Shown here one piece after another: positions 40,861 through 49,608 of a stretch of DNA of 64,000 nt. Location: positions 124,001 to 188,000 of the forward strand of contig NZ_VUOK01000058.1 in assembly GCF_009806555.1 (NCBI RefSeq), given 5' to 3'. The notes under the pieces were generated by a model. That model worked only from the letters and a program-made list of their open reading frames with translations, was not told where the DNA came from and did no database searches. Position numbers and translations under genes: made by a program. How positions within the stretch are numbered: the first letter of the stretch is position 1; each line of letters begins with the position of its first letter. This DNA is from Methylobacterium sp. 2A. Its GTDB lineage: Bacteria; Pseudomonadota; Alphaproteobacteria; Rhizobiales; Beijerinckiaceae.

Positions 40861-41736
40861 TCAGCCTTCCAGGGTCAGGCGGACGCCGTGGCGGGCCTCG
40901 GCCCCCGGCCGGAGCAGGCGCTGCGAATCCCGCTCGGTCAGGTCGCCCGAGAAGTCGGCCCAGTCGGCGTAGCCGGTCCAGCATTCGAGCGAGAGGAACG
41001 GCGCCGTGGGCTTGGTCCAGACGGCGAGATGCGGGAAATCCGCCATCTCCATGCGGATCGCCCTATCGGGCCCGGTGAAGCGCATCCAACGGCTGCGCGC
41101 ATTCCGGAACACGAAGGCCTCGGTGAAGATCGCCGGATCGAGGGGCAGGGTGTCGCCCGCGAGCGGGATCGGCTGCTCGTCGCGCAGCAGCAGGCCGCCG
41201 GGGCCGACCTGGGGAGCGAAGGGCCGCTCGGGATGCTCGAAGACGACCGCGTAGCCGCCATCCTTCGCCCGCGTCCCGCCCGCGAAGGGCCAGGGGAAGG
41301 CCGGGTGGAACCCCAGCGCGTAGGGCAGGGGCGTGTCGCCGGAATTGGTGACGGTGACGTCGAAGTCGAGGCCCGCCGGCCGCACCCGGGCGGTGACGTC
41401 GAGCCGGAAGGCGAAGGGGTAATGCGTCCGGGTCTCCGGCCCGTCGGTCAGGCGCAGGGTCACGGCGTCGCCGCCCTGCTCCACCACCGTGAAGGGCAGG
41501 TCCCGGGCGAAGCCGTGCTGACCCATCGGGTAGCTCTCGGACCCGACCTTGACCCGCCCGCCCGCCGAGGCGCCGACCACCGGGAAGAGCCAGGGTGCAT
41601 GGCGGTTCCAATGGGCCGGATCGCCGCCCCAGAGATATTCGGTCCCACCGACCCGCCAGGAGACCGGCTCGGCGCCGTGCGTGGCGAGCGTAGCCCTGGT
41701 GCCGTCTGCGGCAGTCAGCTCGATGCGCGTGCTCAC
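40861..41736 (-). CDS. Aldose 1-epimerase-family protein
   Basis: The 291-residue protein belongs to the galactose mutarotase-like superfamily, in the YeaD/YphB-like group: ATLATHGAEPVSWRVGGTEY, WNRHAPWLFPVVG, MGQHGFARDLPF and LGFHPAFPWPF carry the conserved aromatic and His residues. It interconverts anomers of an unknown hexose or hexose phosphate. GTG at 41736 follows GGGAGA; there is no convincing earlier start. It ends 3 bp before hemD on the same strand. Confidence 0.85.
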   Translation of the reverse strand: MSTRIELTAADGTRATLATHGAEPVSWRVGGTEYLWGGDPAHWNRHAPWLFPVVGASAGGRVKVGSESYPMGQHGFARDLPFTVVEQGGDAVTLRLTDGPETRTHYPFAFRLDVTARVRPAGLDFDVTVTNSGDTPLPYALGFHPAFPWPFAGGTRAKDGGYAVVFEHPERPFAPQVGPGGLLLRDEQPIPLAGDTLPLDPAIFTEAFVFRNARSRWMRFTGPDRAIRMEMADFPHLAVWTKPTAPFLSLECWTGYADWADFSGDLTERDSQRLLRPGAEARHGVRLTLEG

Positions 41737-41911
41737 GGTGGTCTCCCGGTCAGGCTTCGGAGAGCCGAGGTAACGGAGGCCGGCCGGGACGCAAGGGGTC
41801 TCTGTCGAGGATGCGCCGCTGCAAAAGACTTGATCATGCAGGGCTTCGCCGAGATCCTCGGCCGAGCCGGGGCGCGAGTCGCGCCGGTCAGGGATCTCGT
41901 GTCTTCGCGTC

Positions 41912-42139
41912 ATGACCCAGAAGCACACGCGCCGACGGGTCATCTGGAATAGGAGCGGACAGCCCGTCCCCTATGTGAGCGAAAAGCTCGGGCTCCAAGA
42001 GGAGGATGTCAGTGCGGCAATCCACGCGATCAAAGCGGCGGCCCGGCTCCGGGGAGCGGACAGCATCATCATATACGACAACGGTGACATAACCGATTCA
42101 CGCGGCGAAGAGATCGGCAACATCTATGACGAGGACTGA
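41912..42139 (+). CDS. Small hypothetical protein paired with DUF4279
   Basis: The 75-residue soluble product has a basic N-terminus (QKHTRRRVIWNRSGQPVPYV), a helix EEDVSAAIHAIKAAARLRG and a C-terminal IIIYDNGDITDSRGEEIGNI. This last pattern (a hydrophobic strand, G-D, then E-x-I-G-N-I) recalls C-terminal domains of some secreted polymorphic toxins, but there is no secretion part, and the match is by eye only. It overlaps the DUF4279 gene by 14 bp, so the two are co-expressed. It has no clear ribosome site. Confidence 0.5.
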   Translation: MTQKHTRRRVIWNRSGQPVPYVSEKLGLQEEDVSAAIHAIKAAARLRGADSIIIYDNGDITDSRGEEIGNIYDED

Positions 42140-42608
42140 TTCATCGCCGGCCCTGAAGGCCTTCGCGACTCTCCGGTTCGAGGGCGACAGCCTTGATGTG
42201 TCTACCCTGTCGGAGATGCTGGGCGTCACGCCGACGCTCGCCTACCGAAAGGGCGAGCCGTACAGACTTGGCAAGCGGGGCGCGGAGAAGATTGGGGAGA
42301 CCGGGTACTGGCTCCTCAATACGAAGGATCGCCTCGGCACGCCCGAGCTCAGCGACCACATTGCTTTCATCGTGGATATCCTGGCGGGCGCGGACAAGGA
42401 TCAGACCTTCGATCGCCTGAAGTCCGCCGTTGGAGCGGCCAGCCTGTCCACGCTGGTCACGCTGTTCTGGTTCGGCCAAGCCGGTGCGCAGCCGCCGACG
42501 ATCGATCCGCGCTTGGAAGGCTTGGTCCGCAGGCTGCGGGGCGCGATCGAGACCGATTTCGTAACCAAGGGGCGCGATCCGGAACGGATCGACGGTCGGG
42601 CCGCCTGA
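42126..42608 (+). CDS. DUF4279-family protein
   Basis: The 160-residue protein matches the DUF4279 pattern: FATLRFEGDSLDVSTLSEML, GVTPTLAYRKGEPY, TGYWLLNT and LSDHIAFIVDIL. Members are small, often lone or in immunity-like contexts; no reaction is known. It begins within the upstream 75-codon gene (14-bp overlap) and converges with the ABC exporter. Composition is lower in GC than neighbours, hinting at transfer. Confidence 0.7.
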   Translation: MTRTDSSPALKAFATLRFEGDSLDVSTLSEMLGVTPTLAYRKGEPYRLGKRGAEKIGETGYWLLNTKDRLGTPELSDHIAFIVDILAGADKDQTFDRLKSAVGAASLSTLVTLFWFGQAGAQPPTIDPRLEGLVRRLRGAIETDFVTKGRDPERIDGRAA

Positions 42609-42635
42609 GCACACCGAACGGTACCAAGGGCCTCG

Positions 42636-44387
42636 TCACGCCGCCGTGCCCAACCCCGGCAGCACCGCCTCGGGCGGCCCGGATGCGACGAGGCGCCCCG
42701 CCTCCAGCACGTGGACCGCGTCCGCCCCCTCCAGGGTCGAAAGGCGGTGGGCGATCAGGATCAGCGTCCGCCGGCCCGAGAGCGCCCGCAGCGCCCGCAT
42801 CACCGCGCCCTGCGTCTCCTCGTCGAGGGCCGAGGTCGCCTCGTCGAACACGATCACGTCGGGGTCGTGATAGAGCGCCCGGGCGATCCCGAGGCGCTGG
42901 CGCTGGCCGCCCGAGAGCCGCGCCCCGCGCTCGCCGACCCGCGCGTCGTAGCCCTGCGGCAGGGCCGCGATGAAGTCGTGCGCGCCCGCAAGCCGGGCCG
43001 CCCGCTCGACGGCCGCCCGGTCCGGCACGTCGAGGCCGAGCGCGATGTTCTCCGCCACCGTGCCGTCCACCAGAAAAACGTCCTGCGGAACGTAGCCGAT
43101 GCGGTTCTGCCAAGCCGGGAGGGTGTCTGGGTCGAGGGGGCGGCCGTCCACCGTGATCCGCCCCGCGCCGGGGCTCAGCACCCCGAGGATCAGGCCGGCG
43201 AGCGTCGACTTGCCCGAGCCGGTCCGCCCGGCGAGGCCGATCGTGGTGTTGACCGGGATCGTGAGATCGATCCCCGCCAGCGCCGGCCGGCCAGAGCCGT
43301 AATCGAAGCCGATCCCGTCCAGACGGATCGCCTCCGCGAAGGGCAGGCGCTCGGCCGTGCGGGGCAGGGGGGCGCGCTCGTCGGCGAGTTCGTCGACGAT
43401 CACCCGCACCGCCGGCAGGGTGAAGCGCATCAGCGCCACCGAGGTGAAGATGTTCTGGAAGGCCGGCAGCATCCGGTAGCCCGCGAAGGCGAACAGCCCC
43501 AGCAGCGGCAGGATCCCAGCGACGTCGAGCCCCTGCGCCAGGGCGAACAGCACCACCACGATCACGCCGCCGAAGGCCAAAGCCTCGATGACGAAGCGCG
43601 GCATCTGGCCGGTCAGCAGGCTCGCCGCGGTGGCGACCGCATAAGCGCGGGCCGGGGCGTCGAACCGGGCCGCGAAGGTTTCCGCCCGGCCGTAGAGCTT
43701 CAGCTCGGTGAGGGCGCCGAAGGTTTCCTGCACGATCCGGAAGCGGGCCTCGTTGTCGGCCACCGTGCGCGCGCCGAGCCGGGCGAGGCGGGCCCGCATC
43801 ACGAGGTAGATCCCGACATAGAGCCCGCCGAAGCCGCCGCCGAGGATCAGCGCGAGCTGCGGCGCGTAGGCCAGCAGGAAGGCGATCACCGCGAGCGCCG
43901 AACTCGCCCGCGAGGCCAGAACGGTGGCGGGCGTCAGGGCGCCGACCACCAGCCGGTCGGTCTCGGACAGCACGTTCTTGGCGAGTTCGGCGCTGTTGGC
44001 CTGCGTGAAGAACAGGCGCTCCCGGTCGAGGTAGCGGAACAGCAGGCGCCGGCTGAAGCCGTAACCGGCCAGATGCGTGAACCGGAGTTGCGCGTAGGTC
44101 AGCCCGGCATTGACCAGGGCGGTCACCAGGATCGCCGTCAGCGCCGCGCCGCCGGTGACCAGCAGGAAGCTGCGCTCGTCGGTCAGGCCGAGGAAGGCCC
44201 GCGCCTGCGCCAGATAGGGGATGCGGGTCGCCGCCGCCGGATCGCCAACCAGCGTCAGGAACGGGATCACCGCGGCGACGCCCACCACCTCCAGCAGCGC
44301 CGCCACGGCGAGACCCAGAGCGATCAGGGCCAGCCGCCGCCGGTCGGGCGCCCGCATGGCGCGGACGAGGTCGATCAGCGCGCGCAT
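42636..44387 (-). CDS. ABC exporter, fused membrane and ATPase domains
   Basis: The 583-residue half-transporter has six membrane helices (about residues 15-320), starting with ALIALGLAVAALLEVVGVAA, and a nucleotide-binding domain with Walker A GRTGSGKSTLAG, Q-loop YVPQDVFL, signature LSGGQRQRLG, Walker B VIVFDEATSALDE and switch His in LIAHRLSTL. It would work as a dimer. The fold is that of lipid, glycan or drug exporters; substrate unknown. It is convergent with the DUF4279 gene, and the gene upstream is the Met/Pro-repeat protein. Confidence 0.9.
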   Translation of the reverse strand: MRALIDLVRAMRAPDRRRLALIALGLAVAALLEVVGVAAVIPFLTLVGDPAAATRIPYLAQARAFLGLTDERSFLLVTGGAALTAILVTALVNAGLTYAQLRFTHLAGYGFSRRLLFRYLDRERLFFTQANSAELAKNVLSETDRLVVGALTPATVLASRASSALAVIAFLLAYAPQLALILGGGFGGLYVGIYLVMRARLARLGARTVADNEARFRIVQETFGALTELKLYGRAETFAARFDAPARAYAVATAASLLTGQMPRFVIEALAFGGVIVVVLFALAQGLDVAGILPLLGLFAFAGYRMLPAFQNIFTSVALMRFTLPAVRVIVDELADERAPLPRTAERLPFAEAIRLDGIGFDYGSGRPALAGIDLTIPVNTTIGLAGRTGSGKSTLAGLILGVLSPGAGRITVDGRPLDPDTLPAWQNRIGYVPQDVFLVDGTVAENIALGLDVPDRAAVERAARLAGAHDFIAALPQGYDARVGERGARLSGGQRQRLGIARALYHDPDVIVFDEATSALDEETQGAVMRALRALSGRRTLILIAHRLSTLEGADAVHVLEAGRLVASGPPEAVLPGLGTAA

Positions 44388-44466
44388 GGCGTCGGGGGCT
44401 TTGGTCGGGCGTCTCGCATGGCCGGGCCGGGCTTAAGGGCGCCGATCCGGCCTGTCCACGGCGGCC

Positions 44467-44793
44467 TCAGTCCAGCTTCTTGAGCGTGCCGAGATCCACG
44501 TCGCCGTTCTGGCTGGAGAAGGTCAGCGACTTCGAGGACCCGTCCGCCTGCGACACACCACCGATCCGGTGGTCGCCGCTGTCGTAGGTCGAGATCTGCC
44601 CGTCGCGCTCGATCAGCAGACGGTGCTTGTCGGGGAAGACGGCGTATTTCATCCCGTTCTGCGCGCCGCTGGTCGCGGGATCGCCGAGATCCTTCGGCCA
44701 CCAGGGCTCCATGCCCTTCATCGGCTCCATGGGCTTCATGGGTTCCATCCCCTTCATGGGCTTCATCGGTTTCATCGGCTCCACGACGCGCAT
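44467..44793 (-). CDS. Met-Lys-Pro repeat protein
   Basis: The 108-residue product opens with a low-complexity array based on M-(K/E)-P-M, ending in GMEPWWPKDLG. A conserved-looking domain follows: GMKYAVFPDKHRLLIERDG and STYDSGDHRIGGVSQADG. I recall similar proteins in other proteobacteria without a known role. The methionines could bind copper, which is inference. Start is uncertain: ATG at 44793 has AGGAG directly adjacent, and ATG at 44844 is the alternative. Confidence 0.6.
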   Translation of the reverse strand: MRVVEPMKPMKPMKGMEPMKPMEPMKGMEPWWPKDLGDPATSGAQNGMKYAVFPDKHRLLIERDGQISTYDSGDHRIGGVSQADGSSKSLTFSSQNGDVDLGTLKKLD

Positions 44794-44865
44794 CTCCTGC
44801 CGGTTGAGAGACAGGAGGACGCGGCAGGGCGGGAAGGGTTGCATGCCCTCCCGCTTGAGGCAGGC

Positions 44866-45546
44866 TCACACCGGCGGCCGTGGCGGCACCGGCTGCTCCC
44901 GGACCTGCCCGTCGAAGCCGACATGGAGCTGGTGCTCGCGCCCGTCCCGATCCTTGGCGGCGACCTCCAGGTGGCGCGGACCGCGGCCGGTGACGCGCAC
45001 GTCGCTGTAGCCGGCCGCCTGCACGGCGGCCGTCAGGGCGGGGAGGTCGGGCTTCGGTCCGAGGCCGATCCGGTCCTTCGCCCAGTCCAGGCTGCCCATG
45101 GGCGGGCCGCCGGCCGGACCGAGCAGGATCGTGCGTCCATCCCCGTGGGTCAGCACGCTGGCGTGCAGGAAGCCGGTCTCGAACCGGCCCTGCACCGTGA
45201 CCGCCTCGCCCTTGGCGACGAGCGTGCCGTCCTCGCCCTCGCGCCCGGTCTCGACCAGCGCGCGGCCGGTCGGGTCCTGGACCACGAACTTGTTGCCGAA
45301 AATCTCGGCGACGGTGCCGCGGATCGCGGTCGCCCCCGATGGGGCCAGGGCCTGGATCGCCACCGGCTCGACCGGCGTCGGCTGGAAGCTCGTCCCCTGC
45401 GCCAGGGACAGACCGAGCGCGCCCATCGCCAAGGGAGCCGCCAGCGCACCCACCACCCAGGTCCGCCGGGAGATCACCCGGTGCGTCGGCTTGGCGGGGC
45501 CGGGGATTTCCCGCGCGGTGCCGTCGATCGTCTTGTCGTCGGTCAT
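44866..45546 (-). CDS. Membrane-anchored OB-fold/PepSY-like protein
   Basis: The 226-residue product has one N-terminal helix after an Arg pair (RRTWVVGALAAPLAMGALGL). Then comes an OB-like segment (AIRGTVAEIFGNKFVVQDPT, with VTVQGRFETGFLHASVL) and a PepSY-like C-terminus (LTAAVQAAGYSDVRVTGRG, with HLEVAAKDRDGREHQLHV). AAGGACG precedes the ATG at 45546. It is divergent from a response regulator/kinase pair, an arrangement typical of a periplasmic target or modulator of the kinase. Confidence 0.65.
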   Translation of the reverse strand: MTDDKTIDGTAREIPGPAKPTHRVISRRTWVVGALAAPLAMGALGLSLAQGTSFQPTPVEPVAIQALAPSGATAIRGTVAEIFGNKFVVQDPTGRALVETGREGEDGTLVAKGEAVTVQGRFETGFLHASVLTHGDGRTILLGPAGGPPMGSLDWAKDRIGLGPKPDLPALTAAVQAAGYSDVRVTGRGPRHLEVAAKDRDGREHQLHVGFDGQVREQPVPPRPPV

Positions 45547-45809
45547 GATGTCGTCCTTCAAAAGGTCCGGATCCGTCCGATCCGATGCCCCTTCGTAAGG
45601 AGCCTTCGGCAATCCGGACTGAACCGCCCGGTTCAGCCCCGGTTAAAGCCGCCCGCTTAGGGCGATCTGGCGCCGAAGCCTTCGCGGCCGCAGGCACTTG
45701 GCCGCGACCGTTGAAGCAGGGCCACGACCGTGTCCGGACCGGCGGGCAACGCGAGGAGCCGGCCCTAAATGCCTGCCCCGGCGCGGTTTCGGGCGGGGAG
45801 GATGGACAG

Positions 45810-46475
45810 GTGAAGATCCTGCTGGTGGAGGACGACGCGGCGCTCGCCGCCGAGGTGGCCAAGGTCCTGCGCGCCGAAAACTTCGTGCTCGACCACGCCG
45901 CCACCGGCGAGGACGCCCAGCATCTTGGCGAGACCGAGGGCTACGACGCCGTCGTGCTCGATCTCGGCCTGCCGAAGGGCGACGGCGTCTCGGTCCTGCG
46001 GGCGTGGCGTGGCGCCGGGCGGACCCTGCCGGTGCTGGTGCTGACCGCCCGGGACGGCTGGAGCGATAAGGTCGCGGCCTTCAAGGCAGGCGCCGACGAT
46101 TACCTCGTCAAGCCGGTGAGGGTGGAGGAGCTGGTGATCCGCCTGCGCGCCCTGGTGCGCCGCTCGCAGGGCGGGGGCGCCAGCCGGATCACCTGCGGTC
46201 CGCTGAGCTTCGACCCCGGCCTCGGCGCCTTCGAGCAGGACGGCCTCCCGCTCAAGCTCACCGGCCTCGAATGGCGGGTTCTGTCCTGCCTGATGCTGAA
46301 CCGGGAGACCGTGGTGCCGCGCCTGCACCTGATCGAGCGGGTCTACGAGGGCGACGCCGACGTCGATTCGAACTCCGTCGAGGTGATCATCACCCGCCTG
46401 CGCCGGAAGATTGCGCCGGCGCGGATCGAGAGCGTGCGCGGCCACGGCTACCGCCTGCACGCGGAGCCGGCCTGA
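45810..46475 (+). CDS. OmpR-family response regulator
   Basis: The 221-residue protein has a receiver domain (LLVEDDAAL, phospho-acceptor Asp51 in LDLGLPKGDG, Lys in YLVKPVR) and a winged-helix output domain (LTGLEWRVLSCLMLNRETVV, with DSNSVEVIITRLRRKI). The PhoP/QseB-like subgroup is most likely. GTG at 45810 is chosen because GGGAGG lies 8 bases before it. It overlaps the kinase gene by one base (TGATG). Confidence 0.9.
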   Translation: MKILLVEDDAALAAEVAKVLRAENFVLDHAATGEDAQHLGETEGYDAVVLDLGLPKGDGVSVLRAWRGAGRTLPVLVLTARDGWSDKVAAFKAGADDYLVKPVRVEELVIRLRALVRRSQGGGASRITCGPLSFDPGLGAFEQDGLPLKLTGLEWRVLSCLMLNRETVVPRLHLIERVYEGDADVDSNSVEVIITRLRRKIAPARIESVRGHGYRLHAEPA

Positions 46476-47800
46476 TGGGGCAGCGCACCCCGCGCCGCTC
46501 GCTGCGCACCCGCCTGCTCGCCGCCGCCCTCGTGCTGGTCCTGGCCGCCCTAGTGGTGGCGGGCCTCGCCATCGGGGTGATCCTGCACCGGTTCGTGCGC
46601 GGGCAGCTCGACGGGCGGCTCGACGCACAGGTCGTCGCCCTCCGGGCCGGGCTCGAGGCGGGGATCCTGCCGGAAAACCTCGACGCGCCGCCCTACGACA
46701 GACCCGGCCCCGGCTGGGCCTGGATCGTGCGCCGTGGGTCCGGGACGATCCGCTCGGGCTCCCTGCGCGGCGGCGACATCCAGCTCACCGATCCCGGGCC
46801 GGCGGACGATCCCGGCCACCCGCATCCGGCCTGGGGCACCGGCCCCCGGGGCCAGCCGCTCTACGCCCGCGTGCTCACCCTGCCGGGGCCGTCCCCCGCC
46901 ACGATCGTGGTGGCGGCCCCGGAGGGCGAGCTCTACGGACCGCTGCGCGAGGCCCTGACGAGCCTCGCTTTGGCGCTCGGGATCCTGGGCCTGTGCCTGC
47001 TGGCCGGGCTGGCCTTTCAGGTGCGGCTCGGCCTCGCGCCGCTGCGGCGCCTGCGGGCCGATCTCGCCGCGGTCCGGGCCGGGACGCGGGAGCGGGTTCC
47101 GGCCGAGCAGCCCGCCGAGATCGCGCCGGTGGTGGCCGAACTGAACGCGCTCCTCGATCAGAACGCCCGGAACCTGGAGCGGGCCCGCGGCCACGTCGCC
47201 AACCTCGCCCACGCCCTGAAGACGCCGCTCGCCACCCTGTCGATGGCGCTCGCAGCCCCCACCCGCGACCCGGACGGAGACCTCCGCCGGCAGGTGGAGG
47301 ATATGGACCGCCGGGTCCGCCACCACCTGCGCCGGGCTCGGGCAGCGGCGCTCGAAGGCTCGGCCCGCACCCGCACGCCCCTGGCGCCGCGGCTCGCGGA
47401 CCTGCGTGAGGCCCTCGCGCGGCTCTACGCCGAGACGGGCGTGGCGATCGAACTGGCCGTGTCGGACGGCCTCGTGGTGTCGTGCGAGGGCCAGGACCTC
47501 GACGAGATGCTCGGCAACCTCGTGGACAATGCCTGCCGCTGGTGCCGGGGGCGGGTCCGGGTCTCGGCGGCGGCCGAGGACGGGTCGGTGCGGGTGCGGG
47601 TCGAGGATGACGGGCCGGGCCTCGACCCGGAAGCCGCGGCCGCCGTCATGGCGCGGGGGCGGCGCCTCGACGAGGGCGTGCCGGGGCACGGATTCGGCCT
47701 GCCGATCACGCTGGAACTCGCTGAACTCTACGGCGGGGGTTTGAGCCTGGACCGCTCGGATCTCGGCGGCCTGCGCTCGGAGCTGAGGCTTCCGGCCTGA
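46475..47800 (+). CDS. PhoQ-like sensor histidine kinase
   Basis: The 441-residue protein has membrane helices near residues 14-36 and 165-188, with a periplasmic sensor of about 125 residues between. A HAMP-like segment follows, then the H-box VANLAHALKTPLATL (His about 246), the ATP-binding N-box GNLVDNACRW, VEDDGPGLDP and GHGFGLPI. It pairs with the preceding regulator; the divergent OB/PepSY-like protein could modulate it. The periplasmic part does not show the acidic cluster of true PhoQ, so the signal is unknown. Confidence 0.9.
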   Translation: MGQRTPRRSLRTRLLAAALVLVLAALVVAGLAIGVILHRFVRGQLDGRLDAQVVALRAGLEAGILPENLDAPPYDRPGPGWAWIVRRGSGTIRSGSLRGGDIQLTDPGPADDPGHPHPAWGTGPRGQPLYARVLTLPGPSPATIVVAAPEGELYGPLREALTSLALALGILGLCLLAGLAFQVRLGLAPLRRLRADLAAVRAGTRERVPAEQPAEIAPVVAELNALLDQNARNLERARGHVANLAHALKTPLATLSMALAAPTRDPDGDLRRQVEDMDRRVRHHLRRARAAALEGSARTRTPLAPRLADLREALARLYAETGVAIELAVSDGLVVSCEGQDLDEMLGNLVDNACRWCRGRVRVSAAAEDGSVRVRVEDDGPGLDPEAAAAVMARGRRLDEGVPGHGFGLPITLELAELYGGGLSLDRSDLGGLRSELRLPA

Positions 47801-47829
47801 TCGTCCGGGCTCCGCCCCGACACCCCGCC

Positions 47830-47853
47830 AAAGGGCTGAGGCCCAGCCCTTTT
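47830..47853 (+). terminator. Terminator after the kinase gene
   Basis: AAAGGGCTG (47830-47838) pairs with CAGCCCTTT (47844-47852) around a 5-base loop, with a T-run at the end of the 3' arm. It lies 30 bp after the kinase stop, inside the outer repeat arm. Confidence 0.65.
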
Positions 47854-48071
47854 AAGGTGTTTGCGGAAGCAACGAGACAGGGGCCAAGCGCACTCTCCTC
47901 CCCCTTGTGGGGAGGAGTTGGAGGTGGGGGTGGTGCAGACGGCACCGCTGCGCCTCATCCTGCACCACCCCCACCCCTGCCCCCTCCCCACAAGGGGGAG
48001 GGGAAAAGGCGGTGCTCTTTCAGGACGTTAGAGCCACGACTTGCGATTTTCGCAGCTAGCCCAAACACCTT

Positions 48072-48094
48072 AAAAGGGCTGGGCTGAGCCCTTT
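48072..48094 (-). terminator. Terminator after the MocR gene
   Basis: On the minus strand AAAGGGCT and AGCCCTTT pair around six bases and end in a T-run, 13 bp beyond the MocR stop. It is the mirror copy of the terminator at 47830. Confidence 0.6.
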
Positions 48095-48106
48095 GGAAAC
48101 CCGCTC

Positions 48107-49498
48107 CTAACTCAGCGCCTCCCGCAGGATCGGGCGGATGCGCGGGTCGATGCAATGGGCGACGTTGAAGCGCATGTAGCCGTTCCAGGACTCCGACAGG
48201 CTGAACGAGGTGCCCGGCGCCAGCACCATGCCGCGGGCCAGCGCCCGGCGGGCGACCTCGGCGCCGTCGCGCCCGTCCGGCAGGCGCATCCACAGGAAGA
48301 ACCCGCCCCGGGGCTGCGCCCACGGCTCCAGGCCGCAGGCGCGCAACTCCGCGGAGGCCTGCACCATCGCGGAGGCGAGCCGGCGGCGGGTCTCGGCGAG
48401 ATGGCGCCGGTAGGCCCCCTCGGTGATCAGCGCGTGCACAAGGGCCGCGGTGACGTGGCCGTTGCCGAGGCTCAGCGCCAGCTTGAGATCGACCAGCGGC
48501 TCGATCCAGTCCGCCCGAAGCGCGATCCAGCCGCAGCGCGCGGCGGCCGAGAGCGTCTTGGAGAAGCTGCCGATCTGGATCACCCGCTCCAGCCCGTCGA
48601 AGCCCGCGAGACGCGGCGCCGCGTCGGGCTCGAGATCGCCAAAGATCTCGTCCTCGACGATCAGCGTGTCGTGCGCCTCGCACAGCTTCAGGAGCCGGTG
48701 CGCCACGGTCGGCGCGAGGCTCGCCCCGGTGGGGTTCTGGAGGGCGGCATTGGTCAGGTAGAAGCGCGGCCGGTGCTGCTCCAGCAGGCTCGCGAGCGCC
48801 CGCAGGTCCGGCCCCTCCGGGGTGATCGGCACGCCGACCACCGTGACCCGCTGGGCGCGCAGCAGCGCCAGGAAGTTGAAGTAGCAGGGATCGTCCACCA
48901 GCACGGTATCGCCGGGCTGGAGCAGGAAGCGGCAGACGAGGTCGAGCGCCTGGGTGGCCGATTCGACCAGCACGATCTGATCGGGCTCGGCGCCGACTCC
49001 CTTCTCGCCGATCTTGCGGGCGATCTGGCGGCGCAGGGGTTCGTAGCCGAGCGGCCGGTCGTAATTGGTCATCTCGGCGAGGTCGGCCCGGGCGACCCGG
49101 CGCAGGCCCCGCCGGATCGCCTCATGGGGCATCCACGAATCGGGCAGCCAGCCGGCCCCGGGCTTGAGCTGGTCGGAGCCTGCCTGCTGCGCCTGCCGGG
49201 TGATCCAGAGCGGGTCGACGATCCGGTCGAGCTGCGGCCCCATTGCCTGGAGCGAGAGCGGCCGCGTCTTGCCGGCCACGTAGAAGCCGGAGCCCGGCCG
49301 GGCCACGACCGCCCCCTCGGCAGCCAGCCGCTCATAGGCCTCGACGACGGTGGATTTCGACACGCCCATCGCCTCCGCGAAGGCGCGCACCGACGGGATC
49401 CGGACGCCGGGCACGAGCTGCCGGGCCGCGATCCGCCCGCGGATCTCCCCGACCACGGCCTCGACGCGCGTCCCGGGGCTTCTGACTGCGACCGACAT
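48107..49498 (-). CDS. MocR/GntR-type PLP-dependent regulator
   Basis: The 463-residue protein joins a GntR winged helix (IPSVRAFAEAMGVSKSTVVE, with RPGSGFYVAG) to a fold-type-I aminotransferase domain: QALDLVCRFLLQPGDTVLVD, NPTGASLAPT, IVEDEIFGDL and the PLP-binding Lys in GSFSKTLSAA. MocR proteins use PLP or an amino compound to control a neighbouring gene, often divergent. Here the divergent gene is a DUF1127 protein, with a perfect dyad in the gap. It could instead be an enzyme; no other aminotransferase-pathway gene is adjacent. Confidence 0.88.
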   Translation of the reverse strand: MSVAVRSPGTRVEAVVGEIRGRIAARQLVPGVRIPSVRAFAEAMGVSKSTVVEAYERLAAEGAVVARPGSGFYVAGKTRPLSLQAMGPQLDRIVDPLWITRQAQQAGSDQLKPGAGWLPDSWMPHEAIRRGLRRVARADLAEMTNYDRPLGYEPLRRQIARKIGEKGVGAEPDQIVLVESATQALDLVCRFLLQPGDTVLVDDPCYFNFLALLRAQRVTVVGVPITPEGPDLRALASLLEQHRPRFYLTNAALQNPTGASLAPTVAHRLLKLCEAHDTLIVEDEIFGDLEPDAAPRLAGFDGLERVIQIGSFSKTLSAAARCGWIALRADWIEPLVDLKLALSLGNGHVTAALVHALITEGAYRRHLAETRRRLASAMVQASAELRACGLEPWAQPRGGFFLWMRLPDGRDGAEVARRALARGMVLAPGTSFSLSESWNGYMRFNVAHCIDPRIRPILREALS

Positions 49499-49516
49499 CC
49501 GTACTGCTCGACCGAC

Positions 49517-49531
49517 CGGACAATTTGTCCG
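49517..49531. promoter_or_regulatory. Palindrome in the MocR-DUF1127 gap
   Basis: CGGACAATTTGTCCG has two 7-bp arms around one base. It lies 19 bp before the MocR start, where an autoregulatory operator would be expected. Confidence 0.45.
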
Positions 49532-49608
49532 AACCGTACCGAAGTGTTCCTGTCGCCGCCAGCCCTGCCAAGCCAGGATCGCCCCGTCCCAGAGAGAAGG
49601 AGGGGATC

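Larger units (their letters stand above)
47828..48096. repeat. Nested inverted-repeat element between convergent genes
   Basis: Outer arms at 47828-47862 and 48063-48096 are inverted copies (about 34 bp, nearly identical), and inner arms at 47897-47938 and 47960-48001 form a second, slightly imperfect 42-bp inverted pair rich in CCTCCCC. The whole 269-bp unit has no coding frame and lies between the convergent kinase and MocR genes. It is built like a MITE or a dispersed palindromic repeat. Confidence 0.75.
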
